A stretch of DNA of 64,000 nucleotides from Verrucomicrobiia bacterium (GCA_020849895.1 JADZFN010000041.1:1-64000); one strand, 5' to 3'; counted from the stretch's first letter, positions 16,370 to 25,227 are shown. Notes: generated by a model not told the origin, from the sequence alone. Numbers and translations: made by a program.

Positions 16370-17770
16370 ATGATCGCCGCCCCCATGGCCGAGGCGTTCA
16401 CTACGGAAGTCGAGTTCGATCCGCCGGGCGCATTCGGCAGGCTGCTCGGGCTGCCGCACTCCGTCTGGCTCGACTCCGCGCGACCGCATCCCGAGTTCGG
16501 GACGCGCTCCCTCCTCGCCGCCGATCCGTTCCTCGTTTTTCGCGCGGAAGGAAACGGCTGGTCGTTGCGCGGCGAGGAACAGGCCGAGGGGACGGGCGAT
16601 CCGTGGCCCGTTCTCGCGCACCTGCTCGCGCGGTTTCTTCCCGCTGGCGCGCCGGGTGGGGAGGCGATGCGCCCGCCGGTCGCGCTCGGATTTTTTGGCT
16701 ATGAATCCGGGCGCTGGCTCGATCGCTCGCCGCCGTTGCGGCCGCCGCCGGCGGCCGCCCCCGATCTCTGGTTCGGGTTTTACGACGCCGCCGTCTTTTA
16801 CGACCACGCCGCGCGGCGCGCCCGGGTGATGGCGGATCCGTCGCGCGCGGCGCGCGGCGCGCTCCGTCGTTCCGCCGCGCTCCGTGAACGCCTCGAGGGC
16901 GCCGAGGCGCCCCCGAGGCGCGAAGGGGCGTTCGGCGGAAGGCTGACGCCGCTCATGGGACGCGAGGCCCATGCGCGCGCAGTGCGCCGCGCGCTGGAAG
17001 GGATCCGCCGGGGCGACCTCTACCAGGTGAACCTGACACGCGCCTATTCCGGAACTCTCGAAGCCGCGCCCGCGGACGCCTATCTGCGACTGAGAAAGAC
17101 GAACCCCGCGCCGTTCGCGGGCTGGCTCGATTGCGGGGATGTCCAGGTGTTGAGTTCCTCTCCCGAACGGTTTCTGCGGCTCGAAGGACGGCATGTCCAG
17201 ACGCGGCCGATCAAGGGGACGCGCCTCCGCCGAGGCGATCCGACGACGGACCTCCGTGCGGCGGCGGAGCTGGCGGCTTCCGGGAAGGATCGGGCGGAGC
17301 TCCTCATGATCACGGACCTGCTGCGCAACGATCTCGGGCGCGTCGCGGAAACGGGCAGCGTGTGCGTGCCGCGGCTTGCGGAGATCGAAGAATACGAAAC
17401 GGTTTTTCATCTCGTTTCGACGATTGAGGCGCGGCTGCGCCCTGGAGCGACGCATCTCGACGCGCTGCGCGCGGCGTTCCCCGGCGGATCGGTTACGGGG
17501 GCGCCCAAGCTTCAAGCCATCAAGCTCATCTCCGAAATCGAGCCGTGCGGACGAGGGCCTTACACGGGCGCGATGGGATGGTTCGGCGCGGGAGGGCGTT
17601 CCGATTTCAACATCCTGATCCGTACGCTGACGCTGCGCGAAGGCGCCGCGACGTTCCATGTCGGCGGCGGAATCGTCGCCGAATCCGAGCCGTCGGCCGA
17701 ATACGCGGAAACGCTCGCCAAGGCGGAAGGCTTGTTGCGCCTCTGGCGGCAACGCCCCGAAGAAACGTGA
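16370..17770 (+). CDS. pabB: Aminodeoxychorismate synthase component I
   Basis: The protein has 466 residues with the chorismate-utilising enzyme fold. It makes 4-amino-4-deoxychorismate for folate synthesis, with a glutaminase subunit that is not seen here. PabB-type features include YQVNLTRAY (about 222), SSSPERFLR (about 261), PIKGTRLRRGD (about 280, with the PIKGT Lys typical of PabB) and DLLRNDLGRV (about 319). AFPGGSVTGAPK (about 370) and the C-terminal GGGIVAESEP also fit. The ATG at 16370 follows GGTGG; a second ATG five codons in is an alternative. Anthranilate synthase TrpE is the main alternative but lacks the PIKGT form. Confidence 0.87.
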   Translation: MIAAPMAEAFTTEVEFDPPGAFGRLLGLPHSVWLDSARPHPEFGTRSLLAADPFLVFRAEGNGWSLRGEEQAEGTGDPWPVLAHLLARFLPAGAPGGEAMRPPVALGFFGYESGRWLDRSPPLRPPPAAAPDLWFGFYDAAVFYDHAARRARVMADPSRAARGALRRSAALRERLEGAEAPPRREGAFGGRLTPLMGREAHARAVRRALEGIRRGDLYQVNLTRAYSGTLEAAPADAYLRLRKTNPAPFAGWLDCGDVQVLSSSPERFLRLEGRHVQTRPIKGTRLRRGDPTTDLRAAAELAASGKDRAELLMITDLLRNDLGRVAETGSVCVPRLAEIEEYETVFHLVSTIEARLRPGATHLDALRAAFPGGSVTGAPKLQAIKLISEIEPCGRGPYTGAMGWFGAGGRSDFNILIRTLTLREGAATFHVGGGIVAESEPSAEYAETLAKAEGLLRLWRQRPEET

Positions 17771-17832
17771 AAGCGTGCCAGCCGGAGGATTGACGCGCGG
17801 AAGGCGCAACGCCTAACTGGGGCATCCTTCTC

Positions 17833-18870
17833 ATGGTCTCGATCTCCTCTTGCGATTCTCCGGCGACCTTTTCCCCGAACGGACCCGCGCCGGTCGTCGA
17901 ACAGGACCCGCGCCGCGTGGCAAGGTCGCTGGTCCCGCGTCCGCGGTTTCCCTCCTGGCTCCGCCGTCCGATTCCGCCGGCGGGCGCCGCCCCGCAGGTG
18001 CGGCGCGCCCTGGAGGATCTGAAGCTGCCCACGGTCTGCATCGAGGCGCGGTGCCCCAATCTCCACGATTGTTTCGCGCGGCGAACGGCCACCTTCATGA
18101 TCCTGGGCGACCTCTGCACGCGGGCCTGCCGCTTCTGCAGCGTGACGCGGGGCCGCCCCGCGCCGCCGCGCGAGGAGGAGCCGCAGGCCGTCGCAGAAGC
18201 GTGCGCCCGCTTGAAGATGCGACACGTGGTTCTCACGTCCGTCACGCGCGACGACCTGTCTGACGGCGGCGCGGGGCATTTCGCGAAAACGATTCGTGCG
18301 ATCAAGGCGCGCCTGCCCGCCGCGCGCGTCGAGGTGCTCACCCCCGACTTTCGCGGCGACACGGCTGCCGTGGACACGATTCTGGAGGCGCGTCCCGAAG
18401 TTTTCAGCCATAACCTCGAAACCGTGGAACGCCTCCAACGGAGCGTCCGGGGACAAGCCAACTACGCCCACAGCCTCGCCGTGCTCGCTCATGCGGCGCG
18501 GCGCGCCGTCGAGCGGAACGGAGGTTCATCCTCGCCTCCGGAGGCGCCGTTTTCCGGAGGAAACCCGGCGGCGGCCGTCAAAAGCGGCCTCATGTTGGGA
18601 CTGGGGGAAACGTTCGAGGAAACTCGCGCCGCCCTTCGCGACCTGCGTGCCGTCGGATGCGTGATGCTCACGATCGGGCAGTATCTCCCTCCCTCGCCGA
18701 AGCACGCTCCCGTGGCGCGTTTTGTGGCGCCGGAAGAGTTCGACCTTCTCGCTCGAGAGGCTCGCGCGATGGGATTCGCCGCGGTGGCTGCGGGACCGTT
18801 CGTTCGCAGCAGCTACATGGCCGAAGAAGCGTATGCGGAACGACGGAGCGACCGCGCTCCGGACACCTGA
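17833..18870 (+). CDS. lipA: Lipoyl synthase with an in-frame insert
   Basis: The protein has 345 residues. LipA inserts two sulfurs into protein-bound octanoyl groups using two [4Fe-4S] clusters. The auxiliary-cluster cysteines are C69, C74 and C80, and the radical SAM cysteines are C95, C99 and C102 (CTRACRFC). VTRDDLSDGGAGHF, SHNLETVERL and KSGLMLGLGE are family motifs, and the RSSYMAEE ending carries the conserved Ser. Between the helix around residue 222 and KSGLM there are about 18-20 residues more than usual, Ser/Pro/Gly-rich and encoded by palindromic DNA. All catalytic residues are intact. No lipB is nearby. Confidence 0.95.
   Translation: MVSISSCDSPATFSPNGPAPVVEQDPRRVARSLVPRPRFPSWLRRPIPPAGAAPQVRRALEDLKLPTVCIEARCPNLHDCFARRTATFMILGDLCTRACRFCSVTRGRPAPPREEEPQAVAEACARLKMRHVVLTSVTRDDLSDGGAGHFAKTIRAIKARLPAARVEVLTPDFRGDTAAVDTILEARPEVFSHNLETVERLQRSVRGQANYAHSLAVLAHAARRAVERNGGSSSPPEAPFSGGNPAAAVKSGLMLGLGETFEETRAALRDLRAVGCVMLTIGQYLPPSPKHAPVARFVAPEEFDLLAREARAMGFAAVAAGPFVRSSYMAEEAYAERRSDRAPDT
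18523..18572 (+). repeat. Palindromic in-frame insert inside lipA
   Basis: The coding DNA of the extra LipA segment contains the perfect palindrome GCCTCCGGAGGC and a near-palindromic TTTTCCGGAGGAAA about 10 bp later. The reading frame passes through and encodes GGSSSPPEAPFSGG-like residues absent from ordinary LipA. The position is a surface loop between conserved elements. It looks like a small palindromic insertion tolerated by the protein, although local expansion is possible. Confidence 0.45.
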
Positions 18871-18922
18871 AGAAAAACTTCTCCGCCGAGCGAGGAACGC
18901 GCGGGAGCGCCGCGACGGTCAA

Positions 18923-19200
18923 AGAGGGTGTTTGAAAATTCGACTACCCTCTGCGGAAGGCCATTTTGGCCAAAGCCAAGGCGCCGAGGTGCGAGAATCC
19001 CCGCAGTGGGCTTTGAGCGTCGAGGCAACGCTGGATTTGGCCAAAATAGCCCGCGCCCAGAGGGGTTGCGGCGGGAACGGGCTTTGGGCGGCGTTGTGTC
19101 GGCTGGCCAAGCCCGCTGGGGGGATTGGCCAGCCTCCACGCCTTGCCCACAAGCCCGCCCCGCCAGCAACAGAGGGCAGGCCAATTTTCAGACACCCTCA
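18923..19200. mobile_element. MITE-like 278-bp element with terminal inverted repeats
   Basis: The left end AGAGGGTGTTTGAAAATT (A end) is mirrored by the right end AATTTTCAGACACCCTCA (B end). Beyond these 18-bp repeats the two ends differ (A: CGACTACCCTCTGCGG; B, read inward: GGCCTGCCCTCTGTTG), yet both repeat CCCTCT after a short spacer. Inside are an inverted repeat CCATTTTGGCCAAAGCC / GGATTTGGCCAAAATAG (18961-18977 and 19032-19048), and a perfect 10-bp stem GGCTGGCCAA/TTGGCCAGCC (19101-19110 and 19125-19134). AAA flanks both GAGGG termini, a possible 3-bp target duplication. It encodes no convincing protein. Two deletion derivatives occur at 41561 and 55403. It fills the gap between lipA and the next gene, whose stop codon it supplies. 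Confidence 0.75.
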
Positions 19201-19980
19201 AAGATATTTCTTCAGCTCGCGGACGGCGCGGCGGATGCCGGTGTCCGCATCCCCTTTGCCTTCATACTCGATTCCGAGCCAGCCGTCGTAGCCCGAAGCC
19301 TTGGCAACCTGGACGCAGCGCCCGAGATCGAACGCGGGGTGCGAACCGTCGGCGGCGATGTCCTTGATCTTGGCGTGGACCGCTTTGGCGAAGGGCATGA
19401 TCTTCGAGAGCGCCGCATATTTGTCCGTTCCCTCGGGCCAGTTGCCGAAATCGGGAAGGAAATCGAAGCAGCCTCCCGCTAAACGTCGGACCTTGAGCAT
19501 CCGCTCGGGACACGAGGAAAGCCCCCAATGGTTTTCCATGACGATCCGCACGCGATACGGCTTCGCTCTCGCGGCCAGCGCCGCGAAATTCTCCGCGCAG
19601 GCGCGGAGGTCGCCGGAAGAGAACTTTTTGATCTGACCGCCGCCCGAGTTGGCGCGGATCGCCGAACACCCCAGCTCGGCCGCCACGGAGATCCACCAGG
19701 CATAGGCGTTGACCGCACGGCGGCCCAGCCATCCGCGCGAACACATGTCATAGGCTTCATCCACGGCGATGTTGAGAAGCGTCACGCCTTCTCCTTTCGC
19801 TCGACGGTTCAATTCACGCAGATACTTCGCCGAGGTGTCGGCAAAGAACACGTTGTTCAGCTCGACCGCGGCGATTCCGAAACGCCGCCGCGCCACCTTC
19901 GGAAAATCGAGCAGCGTAAGCGGACGGCGATCCTGAATGAATTGGCGGCACAAGGACCAACCGGCGAGGGAGAGCTGCAT
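19198..19980 (-). CDS. Sugar phosphate isomerase/epimerase-like TIM-barrel protein
   Basis: The protein has 260 residues of the AP-endonuclease-2/xylose-isomerase-like TIM-barrel superfamily. It shows IAAVELNNVFF near the N-terminus, RANSGGG, IVMENHWG (metal-ligand Glu and His, about residue 146) and HAKIKDI (about residue 204). It ends with WLGIEYEGKGDAD, in which the Glu is a typical last metal ligand. The substrate is unknown. Its stop codon TGA lies within the terminal repeat of the adjacent MITE-like element, so the original C-terminus may have been changed slightly. It is not obviously in an operon: 194 bp upstream separate it from the PfkB kinase gene. Confidence 0.8.
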   Translation of the reverse strand: MQLSLAGWSLCRQFIQDRRPLTLLDFPKVARRRFGIAAVELNNVFFADTSAKYLRELNRRAKGEGVTLLNIAVDEAYDMCSRGWLGRRAVNAYAWWISVAAELGCSAIRANSGGGQIKKFSSGDLRACAENFAALAARAKPYRVRIVMENHWGLSSCPERMLKVRRLAGGCFDFLPDFGNWPEGTDKYAALSKIMPFAKAVHAKIKDIAADGSHPAFDLGRCVQVAKASGYDGWLGIEYEGKGDADTGIRRAVRELKKYL

Positions 19981-20174
19981 CCCCGGACGCTAGGCCTCCG
20001 TCCGTTCGAAATCAACGGCAATGAAGACAGGAGGAAACTGAGATTCGAAAATCGGAGGTTGGAGGAAGAAGATCAGATCGGAGGAGCCGCGTCCCCGCAG
20101 GCCGTTCATCCGTTCCTTTTCCGCATTCTCGATCGGAAGGCGGCGACGCGGTTGCGCGCTCCGATGCGTGGCGC

Positions 20175-21098
20175 TCATCCCTCGGAAACGCGGGGGAGCA
20201 GGGTTCGCGCCAGGTCGGGATCGAAGCGGGCGTAGCCCGCCCCTGCGACATTCGCCGCGGCGCAGGCGATTCCCCAGCGCGTGCCTTCCTCCAACGGTTT
20301 TCCTGCCGCGAGGTCGGCCGCCAGCGCCGCCGCGAAGACGTCGCCGCTTCCGATGGCGTTCCCCGGGCGGACCGTAGGCGGGCAAAACCGACGGAGCGTT
20401 TCAGAATCGAGAAGCGCGACTTCCCGGGCGCCGTCGCTGACGAGGACGTTCGCCGCGCCGCGCTTTTGCAACTCCCGCATCGCGGCGTCCCGTTCGGCGG
20501 CGGCTGCCGTCGGCAGGTTCGTGGCGACGGCGAGTTCGGCGCGATTCGGCTTGGCGACCGTCGGCTTCGCCTCGACCGCGGCGAGGAGCGCCGCGCCCTG
20601 CGTGTCCACCACGACAGGCAGACGTCGCCGCGCCGCTTCCATCGCCAGGTCGCGATAGATCGCGGGAGGGAACCCCGACGGAAGCGAGCCGCTGAGGAGC
20701 AGGGCGGAGGCGTCCGAGAGTTCTTCCCGAGCCGCGGTGAAAAAGGCCTCCGCTTCTTTGGCCGTGACGGCCCGGGCGTTCTCGACCAGCTCCGTGGTGC
20801 GCCCCGTTTCCGATTCGAACACCGTGCATGCGAGGCGGTTCTCCGCCGCGCACGGCACGGCCCGGCAGGCGATCCCCTCCGTTTCCAGGCTGCGCCGGAG
20901 CCATTCCCCCCGCACGCCGCCGAGGAACAGCACGATGCGCGCCGCCACCCCGAGCCGGTGGAGCGCGCGCGCGCAGTTGATCGGTTTTCCGGAAGGAAGC
21001 GCCTCGACTTCTCGCGCGCGGTTCACGGCGTCGAGCGCGAGCGCGTCGAACACCATCCGTTGCTGGAATGCAGGGCTGGGGCCGACGACGAGGATCAT
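20175..21098 (-). CDS. PfkB-family hexose kinase (1-phosphofructokinase / tagatose-6-phosphate kinase type)
   Basis: The protein has 307 residues. The start MILVVGPSPAFQQRMVFD resembles the VTLNPAID region of FruK/LacC kinases. LLSGSLPSGFPPAIYRDL (about residue 134), KPNRAEL (about residue 183) and the anion-hole motif GNAIGSGDVFAAAL (about residue 245, with the catalytic Asp) support the call. It probably phosphorylates a sugar phosphate at O1. The ATG overlaps the stop of the upstream pseudouridine synthase gene by four bases (ATGA). An HTH-EIIA protein encoded divergently nearby could hint at PTS-linked fructose metabolism, but no EIIBC is present. Confidence 0.82.
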   Translation of the reverse strand: MILVVGPSPAFQQRMVFDALALDAVNRAREVEALPSGKPINCARALHRLGVAARIVLFLGGVRGEWLRRSLETEGIACRAVPCAAENRLACTVFESETGRTTELVENARAVTAKEAEAFFTAAREELSDASALLLSGSLPSGFPPAIYRDLAMEAARRRLPVVVDTQGAALLAAVEAKPTVAKPNRAELAVATNLPTAAAAERDAAMRELQKRGAANVLVSDGAREVALLDSETLRRFCPPTVRPGNAIGSGDVFAAALAADLAAGKPLEEGTRWGIACAAANVAGAGYARFDPDLARTLLPRVSEG

Positions 21099-21898
21099 GA
21101 GAGGCGAGGGGAGGAGACAGGAGAAGGAGGCGCGACTCCAGAATCAAACAGCGCGCCCTTTCCGAAGGCCTTGGCATAAAAGGCGGCAAAATCCGGCGGC
21201 GGCGGAGCTTCCCAGGCAAGTTTCCCTTCGCCTTCCGCGTCGAGCGCGAGGCGCGCGGCGTGAAGCATCTGGCGGGAAACGAGAAGGCGTTTCTCCAGTT
21301 CGGAGGTCCAGCCCGAGCGGATGAACTCGAGATAGAGCCGCGGGTCCGGGCCATACAGCTTGTCGCCGACGATGGGATGGCCGAGCCAGGCGAGATGGAC
21401 CCGGATCTGATGGAGCCGGCCCGTGCGCGGGCGCGCTTCCAGCAGCGAGAACCCCGACGCCTCCTCGAGAATCCGCCATGCGGTCGCCGACGCCGCGCCG
21501 CCCGGGACCACTGCCTGCAGGACGCCGACCTCGGACGATGGATGGCGGCCGAGCGGTTGTTCGATCACGCCGGCCCGTTCCCGCGGCGTCCCGTGGACGA
21601 TCGCCAGATAGGCCTTCTCCGCGGAAGGCGCGGCCATCGCGGCTTGCAGCCGCTGGTGCGCGGACGGGTTTTTGGCGACGAGGACGATCCCGCTCGTCTC
21701 GCGGTCGAGCCGGTTCACGAAGCTGGGCCGCGCCTCGGGGTGTGTTGCATAATGCAGGCGCAGGCGGCCGATCAGGCTCGAAGCCGGCCCTTTTTTCGTC
21801 GGATGACAAACGAGGTCGCCCGGTTTGTTCACCACGCACCAGTCCCGGCTCTCGGCGACGATCGCGATCCGTTCCGTGGCGGAAATTTCAGGATTCAT
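21095..21898 (-). CDS. RluA-family pseudouridine synthase
   Basis: The protein has 267 residues. RluA-family enzymes convert uridine to pseudouridine in rRNA or tRNA. The catalytic motif is NRLDRETSGIVLVAKN near residue 62, with the nucleophilic Asp in LDRETSG (Asn precedes it instead of the common His). RTGRLHQIRVHLAWLGHPIVGD, near residue 158, is the second family signature. There is no N-terminal S4 domain. The target RNA cannot be told. It is the first gene of a two-gene overlap with the PfkB kinase. Confidence 0.9.
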   Translation of the reverse strand: MNPEISATERIAIVAESRDWCVVNKPGDLVCHPTKKGPASSLIGRLRLHYATHPEARPSFVNRLDRETSGIVLVAKNPSAHQRLQAAMAAPSAEKAYLAIVHGTPRERAGVIEQPLGRHPSSEVGVLQAVVPGGAASATAWRILEEASGFSLLEARPRTGRLHQIRVHLAWLGHPIVGDKLYGPDPRLYLEFIRSGWTSELEKRLLVSRQMLHAARLALDAEGEGKLAWEAPPPPDFAAFYAKAFGKGALFDSGVAPPSPVSSPRLS

Positions 21899-22000
21899 CT
21901 TGCGCGAGGGAGGCGCCCGCCATATCAGGGAGATTCTCCCGTCATTCCAACCTCATTCCTTTGCCGTCGGGTCCGCGCATCCGGCGGAGGGGGAAACGCG

Positions 22001-22738
22001 ATGCCGCACCGGATCCTCAACCTCGACGAAGTCGCCGACTATTTGCATCTCGCATGCGAGGACGTCCGCGCGCTCGTGCGCGACGGCGATATCCCGCACG
22101 AAATGCGCGGCGGACGACCTGTCTTCCGCCGCGTCGAGATGGATGCCTGGGCTTCGCGCCGCATCCTCGGTCTGGAGGCCGACCGCGTCGCCGCCTATCA
22201 CGCGCGCACCCGCGCGACGGCGAACGCCGCCGGCCTCACCGCGCTCGTCGAGGAGGCGTTCATCGCTCCCGCCCTCGCGTCGCGCACCAAGGCCTCCGTC
22301 CTGCGCGACCTCGTTGCGCTCGCGGACCGCAACGGCCTCGTCCACGACTCGAAGGCGCTCGTCGCGAGCCTTGTCGAACGCGAAGCCCTCTGTTCCACCG
22401 GCCTCCCCGGCGGCCTCGCCATCCCGCATCCGCGCCATCATCACCCGTGGCTTTTCGGACGGTCTTTCGTCGTGATCGGGCGTTGCGTTCAGGCGCTCCC
22501 TTTCGGCGCGGCGGACCGCCGCCCGACCGACCTGTTCTTTCTGCTCGGCTGTCAAGACGACCGCCTGCATCTTCGCACCCTCGCCCGCCTCTGTCTCCTC
22601 GCCCAGAAAACGCTCCTCCTGGAGGGTTTGCGCGCCGCGGACGATGCCTCCGCCATGCGCGCCGCCCTGCTCGACGCCGAACACGCGGCCTTGCAACTCG
22701 AGCCTCCGGCGAAACGCCCGAAAGGAAAACCTCTGTGA
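22001..22738 (+). CDS. HTH (excisionase/MerR-like) domain fused to PTS EIIA (fructose/nitrogen type)
   Basis: The protein has 245 residues. Residues 1-55 form an excisionase-type helix-turn-helix: LNLDEVADYLHLACEDVRALVRDGDIPHEM followed by GRPVFRRVEMDAW. After a linker, residues about 85-235 resemble an EIIA of the Fru/Ntr family, with the phospho-His in GLAIPHPRHHH near residue 144 and the LFFLLGCQDDRLHLRTLARL helix. A strong GGCGGAGG Shine-Dalgarno precedes the ATG. Such fusions suggest a regulator whose DNA binding responds to PTS phosphorylation. HPr and EI are not in the window. It is followed by recD2 after 42 bp. Confidence 0.82.
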   Translation: MPHRILNLDEVADYLHLACEDVRALVRDGDIPHEMRGGRPVFRRVEMDAWASRRILGLEADRVAAYHARTRATANAAGLTALVEEAFIAPALASRTKASVLRDLVALADRNGLVHDSKALVASLVEREALCSTGLPGGLAIPHPRHHHPWLFGRSFVVIGRCVQALPFGAADRRPTDLFFLLGCQDDRLHLRTLARLCLLAQKTLLLEGLRAADDASAMRAALLDAEHAALQLEPPAKRPKGKPL

Positions 22739-22780
22739 GGGTTTTGACGCGCTGCGCGACGCTCTGCTAGGTTCGGTCGC

Positions 22781-25123
22781 GTGAGCGCGCCGGAATGCCT
22801 CGAACAGATCCAAGGCTCCCTCGAGCGCATCGTCTATTCGAACGAAGAAAACCACTACACGGTCGGCCAGCTCCTGCCGGAGAACGAACGCAAGACCGTC
22901 ACGATCACCGGAAATCTCCCCGCCGTGCAATGCGGAGAAACGCTCCGCCTCCACGGCGAATGGGTCACTCATCCGCAGTTCGGCCGCCAGTTCAAGATCG
23001 CGCGCTTCGAATCCATCCTCCCCTCCACGATCACGGGCTTGAAGAAATACCTCGGCTCCGGCCTCATCCGCGGGATCGGCCCGAAGTTCGCCGAGCGCAT
23101 CGTGGATTTCTTCGGCAAGGAGACCCTCACCGTCATTGACCAGTATTCGGGCCGCCTGAAGGAGGTGCCCGGCATCGGCGCGGAGCGCGCCGGACGCATC
23201 CGCCTCGCGTGGGTCGAGCAGAAGGCCGTCCGCGAGATCATGATCTTCCTCCAAAGCTACGGGATCACCCCGTCGCAGGCGGCGAAGATTTACAGGATGT
23301 ACGGCGACGACTCGATGAAGGTCGTCAAGGACAACCCCTACCAGCTCGCGCGCGACATCCATGGCATCGGGTTCCGCACCGCCGACCAGATCGCGCGCAA
23401 CCTCGGCATCCCTTCCGATTCCGCCCAGCGCATCCAGGCGGGGATCGTCTATCAGCTCGAACAGATCCTCGCCGAAGGACATACCTGTTATCCCTTCGAA
23501 CTCCTCACCCGCGCCGCTTCGGGGGAGCTTCTCGGCGTAGAGGAAGGCCCCGTCGAACGCCATATCGCCCAGCTCGTCCACGAGGGCGCGCTCCGGTTGG
23601 AACCCGACGAAAACCTCGTTTTCCTCGCCGGAATCCATCGCGCGGAACGCGGGCTTGCCGAACGCCTGCTCGCTCTCGCCCGCGCGCCTGTCGCGCTCCC
23701 CGCGGTCCAGGTCGAGAAGGCCCTCGCCTGGGCCGATCAGCAGTCCCATATCACGATGAGCGACGCGCAGCGCGAGGCCGTTCGCGCCGCCATCACGTCG
23801 AAGCTCGTGGTGATCACCGGCGGCCCCGGTGTCGGCAAGACCACCATCGTCCGAGGCATCGTCAAGATCCTCGCCTACAAAAAGGCGCGCATCGCCCTCT
23901 GCGCTCCGACGGGGCGCGCGGCAAAACGCCTCTCGGAAAGCTGTTCCTTCTTGGCCCAGACCATCCATCGCCTCCTGAAATACGATCCCCAGAACCACGG
24001 CTTTATCCACGACGCCGCCCGGCCGATCGAGGCGGACCTCGTCGTCGTGGATGAGACCTCGATGCTCGACGTCCCGCTCGCTTACCACCTCTTCAACGCC
24101 ATCTCGCCTACGGCTTCGGTTGTTCTCGTGGGCGACGCGGACCAGCTCCCCTCAGTCGGCCCCGGCAATTTCCTCCGCGACGTGATTGAGTCAGGAATTG
24201 TCTCCGTCATCCGTCTCAACCAGATTTTCCGCCAGCATCACCGCAGCCAGATCGTGGTCAACGCGCACCGCGTCAACGAGGGGCATCTGCCCGAAAACTC
24301 CGCAACCACCCCGATGCTCGCGGCGGCGCGCGACCTCGACGACGAGGACGCGGCTCAGGTGGCGCCCGACGAAGCACCCGAAGCGCCCGAAGCACCCCGC
24401 GTCGGTGTCGCGCCGCCTGCGGCCGGTCTGACCACCGCCTCCGACTTTCACCTCCTGCCCGCGGCGACGCCCGACGCCGCGATCGAGCGCATCATTCAGC
24501 TGGTTTCCGAGGAAATTCCGCGTGCCTTCAAGTTCGATCCCATCGAGGACATTCAGGTGATGGCTCCGATGCATCGCGGCGTCTGCGGCGTCGAAAACCT
24601 GAACCGTCGGCTCCAGGCCGCCCTCAACCCGAAGCGCCCCGATCCGAAGTTCCGCCTCCATCGCGACGGTGTGGCCCCCGAGATCGAGCGTTTCGGACGC
24701 CTCTATCGCATCGGCGACAAGGTGATGCAGATCCGCAACAACTACGACAAAGACGTCTTCAACGGCGACCTCGGGCGGATCGTCGCCATAGATCGCGACG
24801 CCGCGAAGCTTTCCGTCCGTGTGGACGACCGCCTCGTCGAGTATGAGTTCAACGACCTCGACGAGCTCCTTCCCGCCTATGCGATCTCCATCCATAAATC
24901 CCAGGGGAGCGAGTATCCCGTCGTCGTCCTCCCGATCCTGACCCAGCATTACGTGATGCTGCAGCGCAACCTTCTCTACACGGCGATCACGCGCGGCAAG
25001 AAGCTCGTGATCGTCGTCGGCACCGCGAAAGCCCTCGCCCTCGCCGTTCGCAACGAGAAGACCGCCCAGCGCTACGGGATGCTGAAGGCGCGACTCGCGG
25101 AGAAGATGGAGGCGGGCCGATGA
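22781..25123 (+). CDS. recD2: RecD2-type ATP-dependent 5'-3' DNA helicase
   Basis: The protein has 780 residues starting at GTG. The long N-terminal region contains OB-like and helix-hairpin-helix segments (YLGSGLIRGIGPKFAERIV and EVPGIGAERAGRI, residues about 87-150) that mark RecD2 rather than RecBCD RecD. Walker A GGPGVGKT lies near residue 346, Walker B VVVDETSML near 421, and the C-terminal SIHKSQGSEYPVV, AITRGKK and related helicase motifs are present. A Glu/Ala/Pro-rich insert of about 35 residues near residue 520 is not typical. No recB or recC is nearby, which fits a stand-alone RecD2 in repair. Confidence 0.92.
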   Translation: MSAPECLEQIQGSLERIVYSNEENHYTVGQLLPENERKTVTITGNLPAVQCGETLRLHGEWVTHPQFGRQFKIARFESILPSTITGLKKYLGSGLIRGIGPKFAERIVDFFGKETLTVIDQYSGRLKEVPGIGAERAGRIRLAWVEQKAVREIMIFLQSYGITPSQAAKIYRMYGDDSMKVVKDNPYQLARDIHGIGFRTADQIARNLGIPSDSAQRIQAGIVYQLEQILAEGHTCYPFELLTRAASGELLGVEEGPVERHIAQLVHEGALRLEPDENLVFLAGIHRAERGLAERLLALARAPVALPAVQVEKALAWADQQSHITMSDAQREAVRAAITSKLVVITGGPGVGKTTIVRGIVKILAYKKARIALCAPTGRAAKRLSESCSFLAQTIHRLLKYDPQNHGFIHDAARPIEADLVVVDETSMLDVPLAYHLFNAISPTASVVLVGDADQLPSVGPGNFLRDVIESGIVSVIRLNQIFRQHHRSQIVVNAHRVNEGHLPENSATTPMLAAARDLDDEDAAQVAPDEAPEAPEAPRVGVAPPAAGLTTASDFHLLPAATPDAAIERIIQLVSEEIPRAFKFDPIEDIQVMAPMHRGVCGVENLNRRLQAALNPKRPDPKFRLHRDGVAPEIERFGRLYRIGDKVMQIRNNYDKDVFNGDLGRIVAIDRDAAKLSVRVDDRLVEYEFNDLDELLPAYAISIHKSQGSEYPVVVLPILTQHYVMLQRNLLYTAITRGKKLVIVVGTAKALALAVRNEKTAQRYGMLKARLAEKMEAGR

Positions 25124-25227
25124 GGAAGGAGCGCGGGGAAGCGAGCGCGACGAACGCCGCAAAGCCCGGCTCGATTCCTGACTTCGTCTCGTTTTTCGTC
25201 CGCCGTCCTTCCTGACCGCCTTCTCCG

